Shown in pieces: positions 21,789-33,164 of a stretch of DNA of 64,000 nt. Source of the DNA: Rhyacichthys aspro. Its lineage: Eukaryota > Chordata > Actinopteri > Gobiiformes > Rhyacichthyidae. The notes under the pieces are model-generated. The model did no database searches, was not told the DNA's origin, and worked only from the letters and a program-made list of their open reading frames with translations. A program made the position numbers and the translations under genes. The stretch lies in assembly GCA_036850595.1 (NCBI GenBank), contig CM072159.1:1230529-1294528 (forward strand). Direction: 5' to 3'. How positions within the stretch are numbered: the first letter of the stretch is position 1; every line of letters starts with the position of its first letter.

Positions 21789-23770
21789 GACCATGGGTTA
21801 TGTTATAATTTAGGCAGAGATAGGTATGAGGAGACAGTAGGGCATCAGAAGTAGAACACAGGAAACTCACCAGGGATGAAGCCGGGGGTAATCCTGAGCT
21901 TGAACAGTGCATTTGGAGTGTTGCTTGTTCCTATAATGATTGTTGTGCTTGTACCTTGGTTAATGATTTTCCACGAAAGAGCTTGTTTTCAGAGCTGATG
22001 GGGATCACCATTTGATCATGCAGTGTCCATGTGATTCAGACCAATTAAGACACACATGCATAAACTGGGAAACAAGAACGAGAACAGAAATAAATGAGAT
22101 GAGTTAATGAATATTTCATATAAACAGCAATGTTTAAGCATACAACACGTGAAGACATTCAAATAATAGATTTATAATGCCTCCATGATCCATGATCCTC
22201 CATTTAGAAAGACCTATATTTTCTATTTACACGTAAACTTTAGATAAAGCAACAATCAGATCCACTTTTAATGTCTTTTCTTTTAGTGTGACTTTGATGA
22301 CAGTGTTTAAATTAAGAAGCATACAAGTGTTTAGTCACGCATGTATAATCTCAAGAGTTACTTACTGTGCTTTTGTATTTCGTGTGTATTTCTACGTTTC
22401 ACTGGCTGAACATTAATTACTGTTTGTCCCGTCTCTGTCTGCCCTGTGCGAAAGAGCAGCGCTGAACGACTGTGAACCACTGTGGAGCAGTTTCATTAAG
22501 ATAAGACCAGTGTCAAACCTGTGACAAAGAAGAACGTGGACCAGCTTCACCTGAAGCTCCCTGAAAATAAAGATTATGTCTGCCATACCTCAGGATCTGT
22601 GTTTTACTAAGTACTAATATTTACTGTTCATAATGGCTCTGCACTATTTTTAAACTAGACATTGTCTACATAATTTAACATATGAATCTGATTTGATAAA
22701 AACTTACTCCCACTTATAAACTGCTAAAGGTAGTATCAACCAGAACGTGAACAGATTAAATGTTTTTTTGTTTTTTTTATCTTTGTCTTTCTGATGTTTG
22801 CACCATTTATTAACACAACTTGACTTATGTCTTTAACTGCTGCCTGAAAGTGTTTAAACCCTAAATAAACTTGACTGATTTTATGCTCAGGCCACAATTA
22901 TGATGTCATGTGTGAAAAAAGAAAAGGCAGTGCATTGTTCTTTTTTAATTGACTGCAAACTGTGACAGCACATGTGGAAAGTATGGTGTTAGAATAATAT
23001 AAATATGTTTCAATCTATAGTACATTAGAATAGCATTTCTGTAATGCACACAAACAAATGATTGTTATTCTATAGGGTGTAAAATGTCTGTGATGAAATA
23101 GAAGATAAAAGTTGAAGAGGCAGGAGTCTGGTCTTCAACACGCACTGGTCAGGTTTGTCTGGATCACTTCCTTCAGGAAACAATACACAGACAAGTCAGT
23201 GAAATACAATGTGAAATACACTTTAACAATGGCCCCAATTATTTGATTGGTTTATTTTAACTTAGTTTATTTTTATTTAGCTAAATTGCTAATAAAACAT
23301 ACAATTTGAATTTTACCCACCAAAAAGACTGGAGCCAAGCTTCTTGGATGGTCTTTCAGTGAAGGGCACATATTACTACAGAAAAAAAACGACACAACTA
23401 ACAACTAGCAGCTAGCATTAGCACAGTGCAGGCTAGCAGCTGCCAAGGCCCACTCAAAATGACACCCTGTCAATCAAAGTAGCAACTCCCTTAATTATGC
23501 ACAATTCTAAAGTTAAACTGAGGGCAAACCAAAGAATTAAAAATAAAACTCCACTCAGAGTGGTCATGTAACAATAACTTACCTCTAGAGACCAGAACCA
23601 TCTTTTGTACCAGGCTGTAACTTACACTTGTAAAGTCGCCATTGGATTTTACAATATAATTCTTCTTTTGGAGCCTGCCCTCTGGTGGATGGAGATATAT
23701 CGCTGTATGGTGGCATCCTTACGCGGGGCCTATTTATAAGGGCGTGTCCTAGCCGCTTGGTCCTGACCCT
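21789..23770. other. intergenic, no gene recognised
   Basis: No protein motif is recognised on either strand. A GCTAGCAGCT / GCTAGCATTAGC block near 23405-23440 is low-complexity. Confidence 0.35.
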
Positions 23771-23995
23771 GGGCGTTTCTCAATATGCATACTTCTGTGG
23801 ACTTGTGTTCTCGTGGACTTGTGAAACGTCATCTGCCGCAGCCCAAGTCTTGTTCCAATTCAAAGTCTGCTTCTCGGCGAGTCCGCTCTAAATCCCCGGA
23901 TGTGTTCTTGCTCCGCCCGTTTTACCGGGGATGCATCAGAGGAGACTTGTGCGTACTTTGGCAGGTATTAATCCCAGCATGCATTTCGAAGGTGC

Positions 23996-24918
23996 ATGGA
24001 TTTCAAAATGACGGAGGAGAAAACACACAGCTGTAAGTTTCAAACTTTACATTTAATGTAGAATATTAGGCTCGTAGTCCAATGAATATGATCTTAACCA
24101 ATGTACCAGTTTAGAATCAAAATTTGTTGATGTTTCTTTCAAACGGGCTGTATGTGAGCCTATGCCAAGTTGCATGATTGACAGTGTTTGGCTGGTTTGT
24201 AACTGATTTCTCTTCACCCTAGGGAGCACAGAAGAAACGCGCACACTGATTGAGTGGCGTACTGCCAATTGTGACAAATTCACAGGAAGGCGAATTTCAG
24301 CCACCACTGGATGGGAGTGAGTATGATCATTGAACACTGTAGTCATTTTAATAAAGTCTTAAATTGAGGCCAATTCTGGCAATCCTGTTGATGTGACTGT
24401 GTGTTATCATTTCTGTATGTAGAAGCTTTGTTGCGGCCTCTGGTCTGCCTATGACGGCAAAACAAGCCCAAAAAAAAATGGAACAATTTTAAGGACAAAT
24501 ACAAGGTAGCCAATATGAATGATGATATGGTTATATGTGTTCCTATTCAAATGTATACCTAAAAGTCCTCTACAAGCAATTTCTGTTCACTAATACCATG
24601 TAACAATTTTTATAGGAGCTCCGCGACGGGTGAGTTGCGGAGCTCCTATAAAAATTGTCAGGCTGGTTCTGTGACTGCTGCCACCTGGCAGTGGTATGAA
24701 TTAATGCCCCCATGGTAGTGGCAGCCAACATTTCTGCCACTGCAGGTGGGGTCGTCACTTCCCCAGCCTCTACCCCCGGACCTGGCCCATCAAGACCAGC
24801 GGGCAGGAAAGGGCCAGCAGGTGAAGCCCTCCTGGAGTTTGTGAAAGTCCAGACAGAGCGGGACGAGGAGCTCACGAGGGCGGGGAGGAGGAGAGGGAGA
24901 GAGCTGCGGCAGAAATAG
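23996..24918 (+). pseudogene. Harbinger Myb/SANT-like accessory protein gene, broken
   Basis: In this superfamily a Myb-like protein helps the transposase enter the nucleus and bind the ends. The pieces in order are MDFKMTEEKTHS (23996), TEETRTLIEWRTANCDKF (about 24230), SGLPMTAKQAQKK (about 24440), and a W-rich segment TAATWQWYEL (about 24680). A tail then runs to TAG at 24918 with EALLEFVKVQTERDEELTRA. Stops and one or more frame shifts break it. A 22-bp perfect inverted repeat cuts through it at 24603-24658. Confidence 0.65.
24603..24658. repeat. perfect 22-bp inverted repeat with 12-base loop
   Basis: Left arm 24603-24624 (ACAATTTTTATAGGAGCTCC plus GC) is exactly complementary to right arm 24637-24658. 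The loop is GACGGGTGAGTT. It would form a strong hairpin in DNA or RNA. It lies inside the Harbinger Myb-like gene, at a putative intron-exon border (TTTTATAG). Confidence 0.9.
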
Positions 24919-25152
24919 CTGAACGTTATCTTGCTTTATTTCAAAAATTGGTTGATCAGATGTGATTTATTCATTTTTTTTGTTCCTTCAGTTTGTGTAG
25001 GCTACATTAAAAATAGCCTCACTAAAAATGTGTACAGATGATTGATTTCTTAGAAGTAGCCATTACAAAACAAAATATAGGCCTATAGCCTACATTGGCA
25101 TCTTACAAAATACACAAATTTACAAAGGCAGATTTTTTTATAAATAAATTGG

Positions 25153-26764
25153 TTAAATATAATCATGCTCCTTAAGACACAAATGTAATTGTGCAGGAGC
25201 AGACAGCTGAGCAGCCAGTCGGGCACGTACTCTGTTCCCAAAGAGTTCCCTGGGTTCTGGTTGTGCCTGCTCCTCTCTGTCTTCATCTTCGTCTTCTTCT
25301 CTATCCTCCAGGTCCTCCAGAACATCCTCAGACGTCACACAGGAGGAGGATGCAGCAGGAGCAAACCGGGGTCGCACCTCCACAGCCCGCACAAAGATAG
25401 ACCGCCAGCGCCTCTTAAGCATCCCAAAGGAGCGCTCTATAATGTTGCGACCTTTGGCATGATGACTGATGAAGCGGGCTTTGACTTGGCCTGTAAAACA
25501 GGTTAATTATTTCATTGTAACACTTCCATTCTGTGTGATTATAATAAGGTTATATGTTCTTACTGGCTGCAGGCTGATGGTAAGGTGTTATTAAGGAGAC
25601 TGGTTGCTGCAGGCACGGGTAGCCTCCATCTCCCAACAAAAAATAACCAGCAGGCAGGTAAAGGGCTTCCTACATGGGGGATCTGCGGAGGACAAGTGCA
25701 TCGTGCACAGAGCCCGGGTTCCCAACATAAACGTCGAGGAATGCCCCCCTTGCATTGCAGATGCCCTGTAAGATAATTGAAGGAAACAATTTCCTATTTA
25801 TATAGGATACCTTCTGTGGCTCTGCTGGAGGAGCAATCCATATATGGCACTCATCTATTGCGCCAGCTGTGTAACGGAACGCCTCATGGCCTGTAAGGCG
25901 CCCAAAGCCAGCCCCCACGCCTTCCATCTCCTCTGCCCTTGGAAAGTGGATGACGCTGTGGATAATGACCATCATTTTGTCATCATTTTGAGTGGCATGA
26001 ACTACTCTGGAGACAGTGGATAGTGGCATGCCAAAAGTTTCCTCTGTCTGCCGATAAGAAGCACCACATGCCAGTCAATGAATGGTCACCAACACCTCCA
26101 CCTCATGGCTCCATCAATGTAATTTGTGGCTAGGTACCAGCTGGAGAACTTTATTGATGCTCTCTCTTGAGAGCCGCAAGGCTGGTATGGGGTCCCCATT
26201 GTTATAAAACATGTCCAATATGGGAACACTGTAATTTATTTGGGCATATTTTGTTGCACTTTGTTCCTGTGGAAAATATGAATAAACTGTTGTTAGGATT
26301 GTTCATGCCTGAATTGTTTGATGTCATCTTAGTAATAGGAATTTATAATGTTGCTGTCTGCCTACTAAGATTATATTAGTAATCTAGGCCATGTTTTATG
26401 TTTGACTGATTATTATGTGTTGAAAAATGAGCATAGTGCCAGTTCCAACAGGTGTTGTGCAGCCTATACGCATTAAACATATTCATGAAGATAAAATGCT
26501 CATTACTGCTTAAAGCGTGAATAATTGTTTTAAATGGAGATGCTATTTTCATAACATTATTGACATTAAAATTAATAAAAGACCACACTGGATAGAGGAA
26601 CGTACCAAGCCTATACCGGCCGCCAGTGCAAGCCACCTTCTCTTCCTTTGTCTCCTCATCCACCTTGCTCAGATTGCTGTAATCCGCCTCCTGCACCGGC
26701 CTGCCTCCTCTTCAGCTTCCACAAAAAGGAGCCCAGCCACAACAGCCACTGCTGCCTGATCCAT
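25153..26764 (-). pseudogene. PIF/Harbinger (HARBI1-like) DDE transposase
   Basis: Translation on - starts at ATG 26764 (MDQAAVAVVAGLLF). The central part (26029-25670) keeps the first catalytic Asp in YTAGAIDECHIWIAPP and the second in YVGNPGSVHDALVL. The C-terminal part (about 25460-25153) keeps the Glu in KGRNIIERSFGMLKRRWRSI and ends in a very acidic DLEDREEDEDEDREEQ stretch. The DDE triad is therefore present, but in-frame stops and a shift near 26030-26140 and in the N-terminal part suggest it is inactive. An intron or gap separates the pieces. Confidence 0.8.
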
Positions 26765-26790
26765 TTGTTTATAATGTTGTGGTATTAATG

Positions 26791-27142
26791 TGGGTGCACG
26801 GTAGCAGAGTGGTTAGTGCTCCTCCTTCACATCATTGGCTAACTCTGGTCTTTCTGTGAGGAGTCTGCATGTCCTTCCGTGTCACCGTGGGTTCTCTCCG
26901 GGCACTCCGGCTTCCTCCCACCGCCCAAAGACATGCATGTATAGGTGAATTGGTGACTCTAAAGTGCCCCTAGTGGATGAATGTGAGAGTGAATGGTTGT
27001 CTGTCAATGTACGTCTAAGTGTCAGCCCTGCGACGAACTGGCCACTGTCCAGGGTGTACCCCGCCTAAGGCCCAAAGCTGCTGGGATAGGCTCCAGCCAT
27101 CCGCGACCCCACGAGTGGGATAAGCGGTAGAAAATGAATGAA
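26791..27142 (+). repeat. V-SINE, best-preserved copy, with 11-bp target duplication
   Basis: The copy has a tRNA-like head (GTAGCAGAGTGGTTAGTGCT), the full body and a GAATGAATG tail. It is flanked by identical TGGTATTAATG (26780-26790 and 27143-27153). It inserted into the Harbinger element. Confidence 0.9.
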
Positions 27143-27620
27143 TGGTATTAATGTTTGATTTACTCTTGCTGTTGTAGCTACAGGTTTTCTCACAGATGTT
27201 TTCTATCAACCATTTCACCTTTGACCCCCACCCTTTTATAGGCACCCAAATGATCACAGATGTTACTTTGATGTGTGTTATCAATGCAAACAAACGAGTT
27301 CAACTTGGCAAGTATCTGATTTTATTATTATATACATTGCATTAATATATGTATCGTATGTTTGAATTTTCATTGTTTTAATTTACTATTTAGGCTACAA
27401 ACAAATCACAATAACAAGCTTAGGCCTATGAGCTAGGTGTAAAGCTTCCATCAGTGCGCACCTAAGAGCTGTGATGACATCACACCTCGTTCCAAAATGG
27501 AAAAAAAGGGAAGTCCGTCCTCGCGGTCTCCTCAAGTCCATTCTCCGAGTCTGTTCCTACAAGTCTGTACCTCCGAGTACACAAGTGCGGAGTCTGCATA
27601 CTAGGAATTGAGAAACTCGA

Positions 27621-27985
27621 GCATAACATCACTACTCATCACAGACTCTGAGATTTACTGAAGTTATGTTTACAGAGGAGGTAAGAAAAGTTACACTTCT
27701 GAAAGTTTGACAAACTTTATTTGGGAGTAAACTCTATTTGACTCTCGAGGCAAGAGAACGACTAATGTTTCACAATAGTAAGTTTTATAAAGTAGTAGTA
27801 GTAGTAGTAAGTAGTTAGAGCAAACTCTGTGTGATATATTATCGACTGTATGTAACGTTTGTCAAAAAAACGTTGACAAACGTTAGCTTAGCTATTAGCT
27901 AGCTTTATCACTAGTTTACACAGGAGTCTCAGCAGAATAACGGTTCACTTAGTCACTTACCATCAACCATCAGAAAAAAATAGAT
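27621..27985. other. no gene recognised; short (AGT)n
   Basis: AT-rich flank between the Harbinger element and the hAT block. A small AGTAGTAGTAGTAGT run lies near 27790. Confidence 0.4.
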
Positions 27986-27989
27986 CATT

Positions 27990-28410
27990 TGGACATACTT
28001 AAATGTAAACAAAAGTACAAAAATAGTTATATCTTGTTCTTTCAACCATGTTTTTTTTTTTAAAGTGCTTTTTATAATAATTTCCCTGACAAGCATTTCG
28101 CGTATTGTGCAAACTCATTCACAAAGGTAAATGTGCAGTATGTGGTATGTAAACAAAAGTCAAAACATAACTTAGAAAATCAACCAGGTTTTTTTCTTCA
28201 AAACACAGTGCTTTTCTATAATGAATCCCTGGCAAACATAGTATTGCACAAACTTGTACACAAAGGTGAAAGTGCAGCTTAAGGTATGTAAACAAAATAC
28301 AAAAAATATAAACATCTTGCTCTTTCTACAGTATTTTTTAAATAAAGTGCTTTATGCTTAATGGCACCCCTCACAAACATTTCACACATTTAGAGTATTG
28401 TGCAAACACA
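27990..28410. repeat. three degenerate ~135-bp tandem units
   Basis: Each unit runs TATGTAAACAAAA..., then a T-rich stretch, AAAGTGCTTTT, a (C/T)CCCT(G/C)(A/G)CAAACAT segment, GTATTGTGCAAAC and ACAAAGGT(A/G)AA. The units start near 27998, 28139 and 28283. They lie just downstream of the hAT transposase stop and may be its subterminal repeats. Confidence 0.7.
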
Positions 28411-28440
28411 GGCAATGAATCAGAACACAATAAGTCTACA

Positions 28441-30550
28441 CTAAATCTTAAGATTCTGAGCCAGGAAAACAAGCCTGTCAACAGTGTCAGGGTTTAGAGA
28501 AGGCCTTTGACAGGTCACAATGTTGCCACTACAACTAAATATTCTTTCGGACAGGGAGCTAGTGGCTGGCACACAAAGGTACTTTTTGGCTAGGCAACTC
28601 AGTGCTGGATAGGCAACTCCATGATCTTTCCACCATTTTAGAGGATCTGCCTAATTTTCAATACAGACTGCTTGTAGATAACTGGAAAGTTCATTCTCAA
28701 TGGTCTCTTGTGGTGTGAAAGGAGTGGTGAGAGTTGAATCTTGGGTAAAAAAGCTAGCTAGTGTTTTTTTCTTTTTAATTATAGGTGGCACAGCCAGTGC
28801 AGTACCTCCTTCTTGTGCAGACTGATGTACAGCTTGATCAAAAGACCTACCCTCAGAGCTCCCATTATCACGAATCAAAACCTCTGCTTCTGAGATAACT
28901 CTCTGTTTCAGTGCTTCCATACTCTCACTCTGGATGTATTTTGCCCTAAAATGTGGGTCTACAAGTGAAGCTATGTCAAGCAACTCACTAGTGGATGGGT
29001 CAGAGTACTTTTCATTCAAATATGTCATGATGGTTGTCTTTATGGACTTGCTCAGTTCATTGTCATCTTCATTAGGAGCCAGGAGACTACTGTTGAAAAG
29101 GTGACGCACTGGTCTTACATATGAGAGGGTCACATAAGCCACTCCAGACAAAGCATCAGTAAAGTCGTGGAGGGATTTTAGAGCTTTCTGAATGGCCTCC
29201 AGGACCTCTATATCTTGCCATGTAAGAACAAGAGCTCTTGTTTTCATGTCAGCTGACAAGACTTTGACAATCGCCCTTTCCTGTTCAAGGACCCTCTCAA
29301 TCATTTGAAGTCGAGATCCCCAGCGAGTGGTAGACTCGGTTATCAGCTGGTGAGCTGGCAGACCCAGCTGCATCTGAACTTCAGCCAGCTCTCTATGCTT
29401 TTTCCAGCTATACGAAAAGCTGTTCACAGTTTTTTTGCAGAGGGAAAGGGCCCTGGTGATGCGGGGGTCCTGCATTGCGTGCCCTGTGAACAAATACAAT
29501 AAACATGTCCGTTATTATCACTTAGCTTGTATTTAAATGCCTTCAGCAGTTTACATTTGGCTGAAGTTAAACAGTCTTTGGCAATCAAGCATGATTTCAA
29601 ATACAATTAAACTGTATTTTTGCAATACACTACGTTCCATTATATAATTATGTCTAGACTAAGCCACTATTTTGAAGAATATTTTAACATACTGCATTCA
29701 CCAATGGCTAAATGTAGTCTGTGTCCAAAACACTGCATCCTCAACCACTCATTGAGTTGTACAGCGTTGATAATGTTTGTTCCATAGTAATGGCCACTAG
29801 TCCCGCTGGATTGAGTTTCCAAGCAGTGATGACATCTTTGAGTGCCTCTGCAATGTTTTCCCCCGTATGATTCTGGGGAAAGTAGCTAGTTTGCAGGCAC
29901 GCGCTGTTTATCTCCCAGTCTACAATGAAATGTATTGTCACGCACATGTAGGGCTCGCACATCCTGCTGCTCCACAAATCAGTCGTCAAGGCGTAGTTTG
30001 AAACTTTTTCCACGAGTTGCAAGCCGCTCTCGCTCTGATGTATATAGTTGGGGAATCTCTCCTTTGGCAAAGTAATGGCAGCTAGGCAAGTTGTATCTCG
30101 GGTCAAAGGTTTTTAGCATGGGTATAAAACCAGACCGCTCCACTGTTATAATAGGCGCCATGTCCGCTGCTAAATGACAGGCTACAGATTTGGTCATGTT
30201 GCACCACTTTTCGCTTCTTCTTTCATAAGGAACACAGCGCGTGAACACTTGGTCTGTTTTTGTACAGGATTCGGAGGGTGAACAGTCTTCGAAGCTGTGG
30301 TCTCAGCTCACAGTTTAACACACTCATCGTAACTCAATTTGTGGCGCATTTGTAAATGGTGGTATAAATTTGTCGTGCTCGAACCTTTTGCTGGTACCTG
30401 CTTTCGACGTTCCCTACAGTATACGTTTCTCTGTTGCTCATCTGAATTTTAAAATCCAAAATATCTCCATATAATCGAGCCATTGTGTTTCTTTTTGCCG
30501 ACTAGCTCCTCCTCTGAATTGCTCTCCATGCTGGTAGTGGTCGCCGCCAT
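28441..30550 (-). pseudogene. ZBED/hAT-type transposase, interrupted
   Basis: Translation starts at ATG 30550 (MAATTTSMESNSEEELVGKK). A degraded BED zinc finger follows (SIIWRYFGF, then displaced Cys/His pieces near 30380). Next are SVACHLAADMAPI and YNLPSCHYFAK (30250-29980), LTTDLWSSRMCEPYMCVTIH (29990-29900), and a 282-codon open block (29499-28651) with ESTTRWGSRLQMIERVLEQ. The hAT dimerisation domain ends it in another frame (28660-28441: YPALSSLAKKYLCVPATSS, LSERIFSCSGN, TCQRPSLNPD). Several frame changes separate these, so it is not functional as read. The long open middle suggests fairly recent decay. Confidence 0.8.
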
Positions 30551-30777
30551 GCTTGTCGAGTCAAAACATGCGCTGGTGTCAGAAGCAGAGAGGCGGCACT
30601 GAGTGAGAGCGCAGAATACGAGCAAAAACAGAGGAAAAGATGTTGGAAAAAGAAGTGAACTGCCGCGTCTCCGAGTTAAAAAACGGATCAATATCGATAT
30701 ACATGATATGACAAAATTTATATTGTGTTTAAAATTATATCGATATATCTTTACTATCGATACATCGCCCAGCCCTA
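28441..30777 (-). mobile_element. hAT transposon with BED-finger transposase
   Basis: The right terminus reads, on -, AGGGCTGGGCGATGTATCGA, a common hAT end in fish, at about 30777. The other terminus was not found; it may lie near or within the tandem repeats at 28.0-28.4 kb. The transposase occupies most of the length. Confidence 0.75.
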
Positions 30778-31440
30778 CTTTCATGCAAACACACACTGCT
30801 CTCCACATTACATACATTCTCCCCATTGCTAATACATAGTCTGCTGAGCGTTTAGAGCCAGACCGGCGAACTAATGTTATGGTAAAAGCTAATCAGCCTC
30901 CACCTTAACGTGCTTCCCTCCAATAAAACAAGTGAATTGAGTTTTTTACGCTCTCTCTCTCAATCACACACACACACACGCTTTTACTATCATGGACTGT
31001 TTCCATATCGATATTATCAGCAGCCTTCACAGAATTGATTCACAGACATGTCGGGAGGCACTACGAGCTAGCAGAGCTGCCGCTACTGTTTACTCCGCTC
31101 TTACGTTATTTTGCTGCTCACTGTAACATTAGTAGTAGTTGTAAGATGTAGAGCACTGGGATGTTTACTACAATTTCGGGAGAGTTTTCTGCGTTTACCT
31201 TCGACACATGTGTTTGCTCTCTGGAGCTTCTCCACACGAGAAAACTTTCCCTCTCCGCCGTGTGAGGACAGCAGGAGAGAGATAGAGAGGCGCGGCTGCA
31301 TCTGAGTCAAAATAACCCAGTTTTAAATTGATTTCTTGATATTGGCCCGTCGGATTTAAAAAAAAGGCTGATGCGATATATACGTCAAAATTCCAAATAT
31401 CGGCACCAATAATCGGCCCGGCCGATAATCGGTCGACCTC
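30778..31440. mobile_element. hAT-like terminal segment (TIR at right end)
   Basis: The right end, read on -, is CTAGAGGTCGACCGATTATC, a terminal repeat found in hAT-like fish elements, followed by ATATCGGCATCAGCC-like inner sequence. No matching left end or transposase is visible; the neighbouring hAT may have inserted into it. A (CA)n run is at 30967-30978. Confidence 0.5.
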
Positions 31441-33160
31441 TAGTTGAAGCCCTGCCTCATGCGTTCAAGTGCACTCTCCGCAGCAACTTGTAGACGTCAC
31501 TGGTGCTCCTGGATCCAATGGCAGGCCTCACTTGCAATAGGCTCCTCAATCTGACCCAAAAGAAAGTCTACAGGCAGTTAAGGTGTGGCATTGTGTTATA
31601 ACTAAACACAACTTGCTGCAGGTACTCAGGCAACCGTTGCTTTTGTTCAGGTGGTAGGGTACGGAGAAGGTTGTGAAGTGTCCGGTTAAAGCGCTCACAT
31701 TGCCCTTGCCTTGTGGCCAATATGGTATAGTTCAGGACTTTCTGATGCTGTACAGCTCACACAGCTGATGTATTATGGTGCTCTCAAAGCTGTGGCCTTG
31801 GTCAGAATGTAGTCGAGCAGAGACTCCATACCTGTAGAACCACTCCATGATGAGGGTGTTTGCCACAGTAGCTGCTTGCTGGTCTCAGGTAGGAACAACC
31901 TGGGTGTAATGGAAAACGTCCATTATTACAAGCACCTGTTCTCTCCCATCTCTGGCAGGCTCTAACAAGGAAAAGTAAAAAAAAAAGATTTCATTGTTGT
32001 TTCATTGTCAATGTTGTTGGAACACTTCCTCCTGTAGACTTTCGGGTAGCACCAGCTGGTGAACAGGTTCACCTCCATCAGGCCATTGGTAAGTCCAGGA
32101 CCAGAGCCCACACCTTACATTCAGCCGGTGGCAGAGCAATGTCTGAGCTGTTGGGTCAAGTGCTTCTCTCTCAATCCGTCCTGGCACCCACTGTTGCTGC
32201 ACGAGGGACATGACAGAGGCAATGGCTAGGTTGGCTTGTTGCAGCAGCACTAGGCCTTCCGTTGACTGCTAGGGCATTGCAGAAATGGTGGATTGGGATG
32301 CGATACAGGCAGATTGTATAGCTCCATGCACAGCCTCTGGGAGAGGAGTATCTGAACGAGGCAGCTCTGTGACCATGCGGCCTCTGTACAGAAGATGTCT
32401 GGACAGGGCATCAGCATTCTGGTTACTGCGCCCGGGGCGATATCGCACAGTGTAGTTGAAAACCAGCAACTCAGTTACCCAGCGTTGTTCGGTGGCTCCC
32501 AACTTTGCTGTATTCAAATGGATGAGGGGATAATTATTTGTCCATACTACACACTTATTACCCAGAAGGTCCTCACAATTTTTTTTGCATCATTGCTCAC
32601 TTCATCGGCAGGGACTTCATAGAGCTGTAGTTCTTCTCCACTTTATGGAGGCTGCGGCTGGCGTAGGCAATGGGCCTGCTCTTGGGACAGGACGGCCCCA
32701 AGGCCTTCATGACTAGTGTCAACCTCTAGAATAAAATCCGTTTGAAATAAACATAGGCTAGCACTGGTGCACCGCTCGACTTTCACCATGAGACACCACA
32801 ATGTGTGTGAGAATTCCTGTAGTAACTCTCCCTCCTGCTGCCGTCTGAATAGGAAAGAATTTGGCAACAAAACATATGATCTAGCTCACCCAAGTCCGTT
32901 CAAATGCTCAATATTTTCTTTGGGTCCTCCCCCCCTGCCTTTGGCCTGTACCTTCATCATCATCCTTAGCTTCTGCTTCTAAATGATCATAAATAAAATA
33001 AGCTTGGTCAATAGGTGGTAGTCGCCTCAGGGTTGCCCTAATCTCCTGTACCCAGTCCTTGACTGGGATTCCAGAAGTCCCCCTAAATAATGGACAATTT
33101 CTCTCCCTATGGATGTAAAGCAAACATTCCAAAGGTGAGGGATTATTAGAGTCAGTATTC
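31441..33160 (-). mobile_element. Ty3/gypsy retrotransposon relic, minus strand
   Basis: On - the order is gag (about 33160-33000: CPLFRGTSGIPVKDWVQEIR), an RT/RNase H junction (32870-32650: LFQTDFILEVDTSHEGLGAV), and RNase H (32517-32380: VTELLVFNYTVRYRPGRSNQ, ADALSRHLL). Then comes integrase (32250-31441: SDQGHSFESTIIHQLCELY). Protease and most of RT are deleted, and stops are frequent. Its integrase end abuts the hAT terminus at 31440. Confidence 0.75.
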
Positions 33161-33164
33161 ATTG

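Larger units (their letters stand above)
23771..27620. mobile_element. PIF/Harbinger DNA transposon
   Basis: The outer ends share an inverted GTTTCTCAAT (23775-23784) / ATTGAGAAAC (27607-27616) and further related TGCATAC/GTATGCA blocks. Inside are the two genes of this superfamily in opposed orientation: a Myb/SANT-like DNA-binding protein (+) and a DDE transposase (-). A V-SINE sits just upstream of the transposase start. Both genes carry stops or frameshifts. Confidence 0.75.
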
